Source of the DNA: Apostichopus californicus
Lineage: Eukaryota; Echinodermata; Holothuroidea; Aspidochirotida; Stichopodidae
Reading direction: 5' to 3'
NCBI GenBank assembly: GCA_020650975.1
Contig: JAIPMN010002218.1
Location: 1-22,546 of the forward strand
DNA: 22,546 nucleotides
The translations under genes were made by a program, and so were the position numbers. The notes beneath the pieces are model-generated. The model had not been told where the DNA came from. It worked only from the letters and a program-made list of their open reading frames with translations, and did no database searches. This document shows positions 1-10,010 of the stretch, piece by piece (within the stretch, counting starts at the first letter, position 1; each line of letters begins with the position of its first letter).

Positions 1-669
1 TATATATTAATCTATAACAGAGGCATTTATCCCAGTCTGGGGGACTTTGGACATGAGCGTCCCTGCACAAAGTAAACGTTAACTACCGTTCCTTACACAC
101 CTGACATTGACACGATTTACGTTCCGCGATTGACACCATCAAATTCCCCAGTATTGTGTAACATGGTTTTTATTGGGGATAATTCCAATTCACCAAAATG
201 TACATAAGACAATCGGGTATGGACACCATGGAGTTTTTTTAGTCTTGCATTCGAGTTTGTGATAAGAAATCTCTTACGAATATTAACGAAGATAAATTAT
301 ACATCTATACTATATCTATATTAAAAAGATTATCAAATGGCTATTTAAGGATCATAAAGTTAATATTTAATTAACTAAAGCAAGTACAAAGTTTGTTTGT
401 CTCGTCAATGGCTTCTATGCTCGGTTAGCAAACGTACTGTATCCAGGGATGTGTTATTTATAAATCCCTGCTGTACCTCTGTTAGATGTGCTTACGACCT
501 GAGATGAGACTTCTGATCTGATTGTCACGCAAAGTATCACGAGTATAGGCCAGGACACACTGGATCCTGCATGTACCTCCAGTCCGATTTATGTTTTCAA
601 CACATGACCACGTTGCTAAATATTTGACTCCGTGGAGATTTTTCCAACTCAATTTCCTTAGTACTCATC
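1..669. other. 5' flank with no recognised gene
   Basis: No coding stretch with family resemblance was seen on either strand. The minus-strand reading frame at 597-803 overlaps the KCTD start and is a shadow. The only candidate signal is the TATA-like element at 454-467. Confidence 0.5.
454..467 (+). promoter_or_regulatory. Possible TATA-type core promoter of the KCTD-like gene
   Basis: An AT-rich TATTTATAAATC-like element lies about 210 bases before the start codon at 670. A TATA box here would place transcription start near 485-490 and give a 5' UTR of about 180 bases. This rests on the motif alone. The flank is AT-rich, so a chance match is quite possible. Confidence 0.25.
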
Positions 670-1248
670 ATGGCCCAAGACAGTGTTGTGCAACTCAATG
701 TCGGTGGCAGTTTGTACACGACTAGTCGATCGGTTCTTACAAAGTGCACTGGTTCCAAGTTGCATGTTATGTTTTCAGGAAACGAGTCAAACATGGTTGA
801 CACAAACGGTCATGTATTCATCGACCGCGATGGTAAACTGTTTCGTTACATTCTGAATTTTTTGCGAGATGATAAATTAGTTGTCCCTATGAAATTTGCT
901 GAATTTGACTTATTGTTAGCAGAAGCCGAGTATTACCAGTTGGGACCACTAAAAGAAGCTATTCGAGAGAAACTGATTTCCAACGTTCATGTAATGGAAT
1001 TTGTGATGATAGAAAATTGTCTTACTGGATTCTACGACGTTAAGGCTACGAAGACGACGGTCTTTGCATTGTACAACCAATTTGAAAAAGTTCTCAAATG
1101 GGAGCCAGACCTCAACTCACTCTCAGCTGATGTCATAACGTTACATTATAAAATATCGGACAAAATAGTGCAAACTATTACAGAGTTTCTGCCTACACTT
1201 GGGTTCAAGAGCGACCCTCTCGGAAACCACTTTTACAGATATCGTTAA
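670..1248 (+). CDS. KCTD-type BTB/POZ (T1) domain protein
   Basis: Encodes 192 residues. Seen: a T1/BTB fold occupies about residues 6-95, with VQLNVGG at 7-13, FIDRDGKLFRYILNFLR at 50-66 and FDLLLAEAEYYQL at 79-91. These are the hallmark blocks of the KCTD family, closest in feel to KCTD6/KCTD21. Known: KCTD proteins form oligomers through this domain, and many act as substrate adaptors for cullin-3 ubiquitin ligases in the cytoplasm. That role is inferred here. The start is well supported: an in-frame TGA sits at 625-627, there is no ATG between, and the context is good (A at -3, G at +4). The coding region is one uninterrupted exon. At 192 residues it is shorter than vertebrate KCTD6/21 (about 240-260). 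The C-terminal half (about 96-192) is not recognised. An intronless lineage-specific or retrocopied paralogue is possible, and the frame is intact. Confidence 0.9.
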   Translation: MAQDSVVQLNVGGSLYTTSRSVLTKCTGSKLHVMFSGNESNMVDTNGHVFIDRDGKLFRYILNFLRDDKLVVPMKFAEFDLLLAEAEYYQLGPLKEAIREKLISNVHVMEFVMIENCLTGFYDVKATKTTVFALYNQFEKVLKWEPDLNSLSADVITLHYKISDKIVQTITEFLPTLGFKSDPLGNHFYRYR

Positions 1249-1354
1249 GCAGTTACCTATCCATAGGTGAAAGGTTCGTCTTAATAGCCGTCTCATTTAT
1301 CACATATATGACAGCCGATGAAAAGCATTCTTTACCCCTCGCCAACCTATAGAC

Positions 1355-1360
1355 AATAAA
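1355..1360 (+). terminator. Poly(A) signal AATAAA after the KCTD-like gene
   Basis: A canonical AATAAA lies 107 bases after the TAA stop, followed by a GT-containing stretch (GGTGCGCAGTGGG). It fits a short 3' UTR. It is assigned by position and motif only. Confidence 0.5.
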
Positions 1361-1729
1361 CCAGGTGCGCAGTGGGCATTGAATCTATTAATGTTGTTAG
1401 GGATGTTCCACCCCTTGGGCCGGTTCGATTGGAGGTTATAATCCCCAGTGTCCCATCAGTAGGAAGACAGATGAACCCTTCAAACATAAAAGAAACAGTG
1501 TGTATAGCTGGCCAAGTATACTTTAGATAGAATTATATTCGTCAAATAGATTTCAACAGAAACAGCCTATTATTTAACGGGAAAGGTCCAATAGTTTTAG
1601 CATAGAATATTAATATTGAATACTAGGTCTAACATGGGTAGGAGAGGATTGATAATGTGGGGTTCAGTTTACAGAGAAAGAAAGGAATGGTTTAACTTAG
1701 TTTTGCTAGCCGAGGGCCATTGCACGATT

Positions 1730-1946
1730 CACACACACACACCCACATACACACCCACCCACATACACAGGTGTGTTTTACATTCAGACCGAGGACCCCA
1801 TTGTACTTTCCATTGTTCAAATCCACGTACCCTAACCTTAACAATACCCCATAACAATAGAATTCTTTCGAGGACGTGGTGATTCTTTGGAAATCACATC
1901 CGAGGACCTGCAATTCTTTTGTTCAAGTCCTCGGTCAGAATACAAA
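1730..1946 (+). repeat. Dispersed repeat, copy 1 (shared with two CCP-gene introns)
   Basis: This begins with a CA-rich run, followed by blocks such as GTGTGTTTTACATTCAGAC, CATTGTTCAAATCCACGTAC and GGTCAGAATACAA. The same blocks in the same order occur at 17711-17920 and 21017-21226, inside introns of the CCP gene. A copy 16 kb away, outside the tandem duplication, suggests an unclassified mobile or dispersed element. The short frames on both strands here are not conserved. Confidence 0.7.
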
Positions 1947-1987
1947 ACAAGTGCATAGCAACACACAAAAAAATGGTACCTCAAATG

Positions 1988-2012
1988 ATATATATATATA
2001 TATATATATATA
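1988..2012. repeat. (AT)n microsatellite, about 12 units
   Basis: Uninterrupted AT dinucleotides in intergenic DNA. Confidence 0.95.
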
Positions 2013-2644
2013 GCCTATGTTATGTGTTGTATATTCAGATAAATGAGAAATATTACACTTCAAGTGTTACTTTAAGCGAATGTTTATCTAATTCATATCT
2101 CCAATGATTTTTTTTATAGCTAAATATATACCATTGTATTGGCTTCCCAAATGTACTTTATATGTCTTTTTCCAGTGTCTCCCAAATGTACACTATCACC
2201 ACATACATATATATGTATATATGTGATGTATAGCATATAGTGCGGCACTATGACATTTACGTCACATAAAAACATTATATAATTACAGTTTATTTATCGT
2301 AAGGTCTTACAATAAACAAATAAAACTTGAATCATTGCATTGTAATGAATGATACTTTTCTTCAGGCATATTTGTTTAATTGCATACCTACTACATACCA
2401 TTCATAAGTTTGGTCTACGTAATTTATTTATTTTATGTTAAAGGTATGCTGTATTAGCCCCAAATATGCTAGATATTCAAATATGGTCACCTGTGGTCAA
2501 AATTCTTAAACTGTTTTTATTACAACCTTCAAGGACATTTAACTCACTGGGACATTCAGTCCTCTTGTGTGTTTTTTTAAAAATGTCTGAGAACAATTTG
2601 GAGAGTAAAGACCTCCCGGAAATTACTTTTTGAAAACTTCTAGC

Positions 2645-2664
2645 AATTATAGCGTGCTATAATT
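2645..2664. repeat. Perfect small inverted repeat
   Basis: AATTATAGC, a two-base spacer, then GCTATAATT. The nine-base arms are perfect. No function can be assigned. Confidence 0.6.
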
Positions 2665-3660
2665 TGGAACTTAAACTGACTACCTTTCAGTTTATAGATT
2701 CACTGGGAAGCCAGCAGCTTCTGGACAGTACACAGGAAATAGAGCCTATTTACACTATTATGTTTGGTGGATAACAGCCATTTTCGAACTGACTTGTAAA
2801 TGCCGTAGATATGACTCATTTCATATTATCAGTTAACTGCATGATATCAAGAACGTGGAAATCAACAAAATGTTTAACGACAATACATATTATATGTTCA
2901 GCTGATAGATTTCCCATTTGATCACTATGTTCCTTACACTTATCATTTCGAAACATAACCTACGTTGGCTTTTCGGACAGCTCTCTAGATTGGTTTAACG
3001 GATAACTTTATCACATGGTTTTCGCAATTTATCGAGACCTGGCTTCTCGGTGCAATTTTAGTTTGGGCGAGAATGTTGGTTAACCTTTACGGGGTGGATC
3101 ATATGTAGTTTTGCAGCATTGTTTGATTGAACGGTGCGTAGTCTTTTCATTTCTATTCATGGTCTGTGAATAATTCTTTCCAAATTCATTACCGGTGGGC
3201 TACAATCAATTGGCATAATCTTTTCGTTATTCATGACAAGAACGTCCCCATGATATAAAATGTTAGTTGGCCAATCCTATCGGGTATAACTCATAGCGTG
3301 TGTGTGTTTTGTTATTTATTATAAACTAAAAATTGACAGCGACTACGAAACCAATTAAGGTACTGATATGTTTGAAGGTACTATGGAATATTAACAACTT
3401 ATATGATTAGATGTCTATAGCAGGCTACCTCACAATGTGATATAGTGGGAGTAGCTTGATTTGCATTATACTTGCATATTCATGAGACAGGTGATGTTAC
3501 CATTGATTTCTTTTTGTATAGTTTCTTTTTCTTTTATACAGATTTCTTCATCTACTGGAATTACGGAAAACGTGACCGAAAGATAGATACGAACAGGACA
3601 ATGGTGACAGGCATCTTTTCTTGAGTGTATAACCACTGTTTACTATTGGTTGGGTGTCTT

Positions 3661-3699
3661 GGGGGGGGGGTGCAGGGGCAGAGGGGAGGGGGAGGGGGA
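3661..3699 (+). repeat. G-rich tract able to form a G-quadruplex
   Basis: A run of ten or more G is followed by four further runs of four or five G within about 40 bases. This satisfies the usual four-run quadruplex pattern. The proline-rich minus-strand frame across it is an artefact of the C runs. Confidence 0.6.
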
Positions 3700-5913
3700 T
3701 AATTTAAGTGTTGTTTATAATTCGGGTACAAATAAACGATTGATTCAGATGTTACGTTGAAGCAAACGTTTAACGCATTCTGGGTTCGGCTGAGCAGTAT
3801 ATATATTTTGTTTCCTGCTGGATGTACAAACAATTAAAGGTCAGGTGGTCAGGTGGGGAGTCAGTAAGACCAAGGAATCCAAGGCTCCGTGGTTGGACAA
3901 TCATTTAAGTTCTACATCGAACATGCATGAACGTCTTTAGATGCGCTGTTGATTAAAAGTTTGATCAGGACCAAATTAATGAAATGATTATGCACCCTTG
4001 ATCAACATTGTTTACGTTGATCACCGGTTAACACAGTGATCTAGATGGATGGGTTACTATATGGTACGGGGTACGGAGTTGTATCTAGGTTAAAAGCGAT
4101 TTTTGTTTTCTTTTGCAACCAATCGTAAAGCCATATTATACATTGTATTCTACTTACTTAACTTTTGTCTTTTTTCTGACATGTTTCTCATTTCCTTCAC
4201 GTACCCATGGTTAAAAGGTTTTAATAGTTTGAATATTCATTGGAATAAACTCCCTTTATTGTAACAGTTAAGCTTCATTATATGGAGATATCCAATATAA
4301 TGTACATATATGCATTCATAGATGAAAGCAATTCTTTCGATATATCCTTCACCGAAAAAAAAATATTTGCTATGGATATATCCTAGTGAGGAGATGTGAA
4401 TAATTGGGAGTTGTGTTGCTAAGATATGTTGGTTACGTAATGCACTACAGTATTTGGCTTAATGAAGAATATTCATTGTATGATTTGCATATTATTTCTG
4501 CGATGTATAGCTCGGTTATTGCTATATGCTTTATGCTTGCTTGTGAATTTAGTTACAGCCTTGTGTATAGCGCTCTCAGCAAAGTAGTTACGGTACTTAC
4601 TTAAAAAATATAGTTTTTGGATACGATATTTGTTCTTTTTCGATATACACTGTACACTAACATCTGCACCGATCACTGGTTCACTTTATATTACCTTTCG
4701 ATTACCTTTCTTTGGGACTCGTGATATCTCACGTGACGTAACACCGTTATGATCGTACGGTTACACTCTCGATGCAGGCGGATGGAGTTGATCGGATCAA
4801 AATTGTTTGATTTTCAAGCTCAGGCTAGGCTGTATCTGGGGTGAAATTTCTTTTCCAAAATGAACTTCTCATATATCTCAATATCTGAACATTCAAATAT
4901 CTGCATCTGTATCTGAATATCGTAATAGGTTTACTGCAAGACTGCTTAGACTTTTAATCTTTGTGGGGTTTTTTTTCCTTCTGTTTTGCTCCATTATTCT
5001 CCTCTTTTTATTATTTCTTTTTTTTTGACTTTGGGTTGTAAATCCCATCCAATTTTGTGAAACCTTTCAATTTTAAACATTTTGTCCGTTTACTTTCAAT
5101 CTTAATATTAATTTAATTTAATTGAAAGAAAAATTGAAATTTTTGAAATAACTCATTAATTCATTTTTTTGGATTGAAAGTTGTCTCATCAAGTTTATTG
5201 GGCTTCGTAGTCGTATAGTAAAGTATACGCAAATAAGTTGACAGTGCTTTAACGCTGCATGGTATATTGTTATACAGGATGTATCTATACAACCATGCAT
5301 CCATTGTATGTATAGCTCTTGTTATAATTTGTCTGCTCGCCTTTGTATCTTATGCATGCTTTAAACATCTCTTTTGTATCTGCTTTGTTTGTGGTGTTTA
5401 AAGCAGCAATTTGCGTTGATTCTCGAGATTTTCCAATCCTAGGATATGATATGATACTATACCAATGAAGTAAACTAAGCTAACTGAAAAGTTTCAACTC
5501 AAAATATTCCCGAAAAGTGCAAAAAAATGACATTTTTCTGACATTCGTATTTTGAATCTTTGGCTTTGATACACTCCTCCCACTTATAGGAACCTTGTGA
5601 ATATGTATAACGGACAAGGTAATTTGAATAGCAATGTAAACAGTAAACAAACTCAGCTGAGGAGATGGAATACGCAAAGGAACAGTTATGCCATATCTAT
5701 TAGAATACGATACGTAACGAAAATAGAAAACAAAAATCATGTGTGCATGTAGCAACACTTAATGCTTTGCTAACTACTTACTAGTAGGTACAGTCGGCCT
5801 GCGTGTGTGTATACTTTACTACACTACTAATAGCGTACCGAAGCTGAGGGATTACCAATGAGTGAGTCTATTCTTAGCCCCAGGTCATACATAAACATGT
5901 GTGCACTGATTGG

Positions 5914-5949
5914 TTGAATCATGGAGCTGTTTATAGCTCCATGGTTGAA
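5914..5949. repeat. Inverted repeat around an ATGGAGCT core
   Basis: The left arm 5914-5928 and right arm 5935-5949 are reverse complements at 13 of 15 positions, with a six-base loop. It lies in intergenic DNA. Its origin is unknown. Confidence 0.6.
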
Positions 5950-6927
5950 TTTGAATTGGCGGTTTTGCAGTGCTGCATGTGATAAATACTGATCAGATGT
6001 GTCTGGGAGACACAAATGTCAGAATCGTATAATAGCCTTAATTACTTGCTAATTACCGTTCACCGTGGGGTAAAAAATATGAGAAAGTCTTACTTTGGTC
6101 GTTTGTGATTGTATTATGATAAAAATTCAAAAATTGAGGAAAAATTGTGACTCAACGCAAAATGCTGCTTTAAATGGTGAGAAAAGAGGGTAGAGAGGGA
6201 AAAGCGGTGGTTAGAAGCGGGCACAATACGGAATGCAATAAACGGAGAAATACCCTCAGTTCTATAGTTCTACTTCGCTTATTTTCGTGTATACTTCACG
6301 TATATCCCCGGGGTACGCGTAACAATATATTGGAGGTGCTGACAAGATGGTTTCCTGATAAGGATCACCGAGAATATCCGTATTCACGAAGGTGTTAAAA
6401 CCAGCACCAATACATGTTGTGGAAGACTTCCGGAGAAAGTTAAAACTACCAGTTATACGTTATGACGTATTAGCTCGCGTCTAAAACCAGATCTTTAGAG
6501 AACTTAAGCAACAAACCAGAATAAATGATTGAGTCCGTTCAAACCTCATTCGCACGCGCTTATATGGACACTGACTCTACTACGTGTTATATGGCGATTT
6601 TCAGTTACGCCCAACTTCATTCAGTGACGAATTACCTGAAAGTGTGGCTTAAGATATATTAATCGTGGATAACATTATCAAGCACTCCACAGGACGTAGT
6701 AAGTGGTCCTATGAACAGTATAGCGGGAAGTTCGATCACTGAAATATATATACACGCATAGATAAGACACCCACCCAGCTGCAAAACAGTGTCCTAGCGG
6801 AGCTGAATTCAATTCCCATTGAAGCAACCAGAAAACATGTCACCAGAAACCAGATAAGGTAAAGTTTCAGCTCTGTATGTTTAGTCATGTCGTCCCTCAA
6901 TAATGGCTACTAGTAATAATTAACCAA

Positions 6928-7428
6928 TTAACCTGTGTGTTGGCAATGCGGGAAGTTGGGACATTTTGCACGGTATTGTTCAGTGATTAACCTCCGCCAC
7001 GTATCACGATCTTGCGCAAGGTTTATTGCTTCCTCGAAATTGTTAATGTTAACGTCCTTAAATTGAGACTTTATTTTTCCAAGCAAGGTAGTTACGGGCC
7101 TTCCTACTGGTTTAACAGTATGTCTCAATGCTTCTCTTAAAGCAACCTTTGCTGGAGCGTCCTCCTAGAGTCTTGCTACATGACCGAAAAATCTCAATCT
7201 TCTATGTGCGACTATGGATGACCAAGGTGTTTGGTTGGTTTCATTGTAGAGCTCATCGTTTGATAGACAATTGTTATTGGTCCATCTAATGTTGAGAATA
7301 TTACGAAGTAGTCTCCTTTGAAAAGTGTCAATTTTGCGATGAAGATCCTTCGTTGTCCACGTAGTATGAATAATTAAGCCATATCGTGATAGAGGGCGTG
7401 GTCTTGGTTGGGAAAGATTTATGTACAC
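6928..7428 (-). pseudogene. Non-LTR retrotransposon (LINE) reverse-transcriptase C-terminal relic
   Basis: Read on the minus strand, this frame carries the typical C-terminal end of a LINE polyprotein. In order it has a FQRRLLRNILNIRW-like block, AHRRLRFFGHVARL, then VGRPVTT and a closing AQDRDTWRRLI segment. These blocks follow the reverse-transcriptase core in many non-LTR elements. One in-frame TAG at 7165-7167 breaks it; the same frame continues on both sides to a TAA at 6928-6930. Upstream, a TAA at 7429-7431 also interrupts the frame, and no catalytic YxDD core is visible. It is therefore a dead 5'-truncated copy, which is how LINE insertions usually end up. The exact clade (RTE-, CR1- or jockey-like) cannot be decided from this piece. 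Confidence 0.75.
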
Positions 7429-8343
7429 TTACACTTCCTAAGAGAGATACAGCACTGCGGGGACAAGTACTGGATCTTTAGGCAACATTCTTAATGAAAC
7501 CAATCAGTGCCCGAATGTACTTGTTAGTGGGTTGACTCGGGACATTCTGAATACGTAGATATAATTATTGCAAGGTGGAGATAAATAATGTTCCGTGTTA
7601 TTCGTTTGTAGATATCGGTGCTGATATATATGTAACAAACACATTAGTAACGAAATACCCGTATATGGTAAATACTATAGACTTCTCAATCGGATAAAGG
7701 CTTACCAAAACTGTTATTAAAAGAGTGACTCGTGATAGTGGACACTTATCTTTGTAAATATATCAAAAAAGAATGCAGAGTTTTACATGTTCTAAATTCT
7801 GGTCACACCATTCTGAACCCGACCGCCCGCCCCTTCTATCCCCGTAAAATAAGACGATATTTAAGACCAAGTGCAAAGAGCATAGTTTTTTTTACTTTTG
7901 TCTACCAAACTCGCATCAAAGAGAATGATTAAATTATGGATAGCCCAAGGTTTGTAAATGAAATGAGACGATGCATTCAAATTGTGGTTGCAAACAAACT
8001 TAGGAATTGGAGTGAGTGATTAATAACTCCCTCGTTATTTGTTTTATTAAAATGAGCGAGTTGTCAATCATGTTGGTTTCAACAAAGTTTCAGCTCCACA
8101 CAACCTCTTGCAGCCGTTTAGTGTTTTATCGTAAAATGTCAGTATTTTGAGATCCATTTATTTGAAATTGCGAGGCCGTAAAAAGTAGACTATTCACCGT
8201 CCGGAGCTGTGAGAGTTCATTCTAAAGATTTTGGTTATATAACTGCAGTGATGTCATCACTCCGGAGGCGCATCATCATACACCTAACAAATTTGAAATA
8301 CATGAACCTTGAGTTTGCCATGCGTGACACTAGTTTTAACCTT

Positions 8344-8528
8344 TGACCTGCAATGACCTCAGTGACCTTGACATTGACTTTATTTCATACGTTCTTATCT
8401 TTGAACGTCATTATTTCCTACATGGGTATATATGACACGTTGTGCCATTGTTTTTTATTGGCATGACTATATAGAGCCAAAGGCACATATTGTATTATGA
8501 ATGGTTTTTGAACACTGACCTTTGACCT
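8344..8528. promoter_or_regulatory. Cluster of TGACCT half sites (nuclear-receptor-like)
   Basis: TGACCT occurs at 8344, 8354, 8363, 8516 and 8523, all in one orientation. Spacings give direct repeats with gaps of 4 (8344/8354), 3 (8354/8363) and 1 (8516/8523). TGACCT is the complement of the AGGTCA half site of nuclear receptors. Binding is inferred only; similar runs also occur inside dispersed repeats. Confidence 0.35.
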
Positions 8529-8880
8529 ATGATATCATTATTCACAGAAACTCAACAGCCCAAGCTGCTGGCTATCAAAGACTAGAGCAAATCTGAAGTT
8601 AATCAGGCTTAATAAAGTTTGAGGGGAAATTTGCTGCTTTTCTGATTCCTTTTGAAATGTCAATAACATCCCGTTTGCTTTGTCAATACAATCACACCTA
8701 TAAACACATAGTCACAGCTTATACACGAGATGTAGTTAGATTTGTTTTGAAGATTAAAAAGTTCATATATACGTATACCAGACCCATCCTAGGATGATAA
8801 ATATTGACAACAAATAAACATCTTTTGTGACGTAAGATGTGATAATGAGATAAAAACAACTGAATGATGAGACTGCCTCT

Positions 8881-8924
8881 CACAGAGAAGATAGCAGAGA
8901 GAAGATAGCAGAGAGAGAGAGGGT
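8881..8924. repeat. GA-rich simple repeat
   Basis: Two imperfect copies of an AGAGAAGATAGC-like unit run into a pure GA stretch. Confidence 0.7.
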
Positions 8925-9977
8925 GAGAAAGTATCAATGGATAACTCAAGAAGGAATATTATTAATTTATTTAGAATTTACGTCATATTTTGTACCTCCG
9001 GTGGTAAGTTGTAATTTAACAACTTTTTTTTAAAAATCCAATATAGTTGACATAACAAGTAAAATGATAGCTAGGAAGTCTAGACCTCCACCGAAAAGCA
9101 GTTTACTTTATTCGTAATTTCTGTCTGCTTATAAACCCTTAGCAAGGTTTTAATAACATCTCTCGGAACCTGGCTAAGAGTATATAGGTTTTATATTTTC
9201 AAAGCATTTGGGGTTCAAGTAACTTCAGATATCATGTATTCTTGATTACATCTGTGGAAAATGATTTTCTTTTTAGTTAATGGTCAAAATCCTTACATTC
9301 AGAAGTATATCAACGTGTTAAAGCAGTTGTGTCTATACGGTGTCACATCTCTCTCGCTATCGACTAGAATTACCTTAAAAATATTATTGTTTGATTTAAT
9401 TTATATATCGCAATTACAACAACTTGAGAGAGATTTCGAAACATTCGAATATACCAACAATGTACTAGAGTGAATAATTATAGTGGATCCGGGCAGTGAC
9501 GTGCCCAAAAGGGAATTCCAGGGGCCATGCTCCACCTCCTTCTCCCCACACCCATCATTTCATCAAGAATGAGAGCAATGCTACGGAGATATGGTTCAGT
9601 CGGGGGATTTTTACATTTAGCCGGACGAAAACATTGGGAGTCTCAGATTTGCCCTCCTGCTCCCTTCCTGTGCAGTTGCCTCCAACGAACCCTGGTCCAC
9701 ACAGCTTTGTAGATTCCCCTAGATTCGACATTGGAACTTAAGACTATTTTATGTCCAACGAACGACCCCCCCCCCCCGCCTTCCTGCTCCTGTATAGGCA
9801 TACCCTGAGGAATGAATTGAAATGTACTTTGGATGTAGAAATGTTCTTTAGATACCTCTTTTCTTTCCTCTTTCTCGTATCTTATTCAATCTTCCTCTCC
9901 TTTTTCTTATTCTTCTATTTATTTCCCTTTGGTTTGTCAAAATTTCGAATAACACAATTCTCTCCATATTCTTGCAG

Positions 9978-10010
9978 CCTTTGTGACAGCCCAAACATGT
10001 TCTCCAACCG
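9978..10010 (+). CDS. CCP gene, exon with signal-peptide end
   Basis: Thirty-three bases encode FVTAQTCSPT in the phase-1 frame. V-T-A before Q matches the small-x-Ala pattern of a signal peptidase site. A very long pyrimidine tract and CAG (9975-9977) precede it, and GTAACG follows. The last G joins AT of the next exon to give Asp. The lone Cys may pair with the extra Cys of the next domain. The exon with ATG and hydrophobic core was not found. Confidence 0.6.

Larger units (their letters stand above)
1361..6927. other. Long AT-rich intergenic stretch without a recognised gene
   Basis: No open frame resembles a known family. Contents that can be named are a dispersed repeat copy (1730-1946), an (AT)12 microsatellite (1988-2012), a small perfect hairpin with 9-base arms (2645-2664), a G-rich tract (3661-3699) and an inverted repeat (5914-5949). 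The remaining short frames lack conserved motifs and look like chance. Confidence 0.5.
7432..9977. other. Non-coding stretch before the CCP gene
   Basis: No family-like coding frame was found. It includes a cluster of TGACCT half sites (8344-8528), a GA-rich repeat (8881-8924), a C12 tract (9766-9777) and a long pyrimidine tract ending in a strong splice acceptor at 9975-9977. The first exon of the CCP gene, with start codon and signal-peptide core, must lie somewhere upstream of 9978. It could not be identified. Confidence 0.5.

Noticed and set aside
1616..1913. Overlapping short frames on both strands
   Set aside because: They run through a CA-rich dispersed repeat. The homologous copies do not preserve either frame.
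3561..3833. Proline-rich minus-strand frame
   Set aside because: The prolines come from the G-rich tract. There is no family resemblance and no good start context.
4404..4676. Short plus- and minus-strand frames with hydrophobic stretches
   Set aside because: The DNA is AT-rich, the plus frame has no ATG at its stated start, and no conserved motif or splice context is seen.
9261..9283. ATG frame MIFFLVN followed by GGTCAAAA, possible first exon of the CCP gene
   Set aside because: Joining to 9978 would keep frame and give a hydrophobic start, but the signal peptide would be very short (about 12 residues) and GTCAAA is a poor donor. Not supported enough to annotate.
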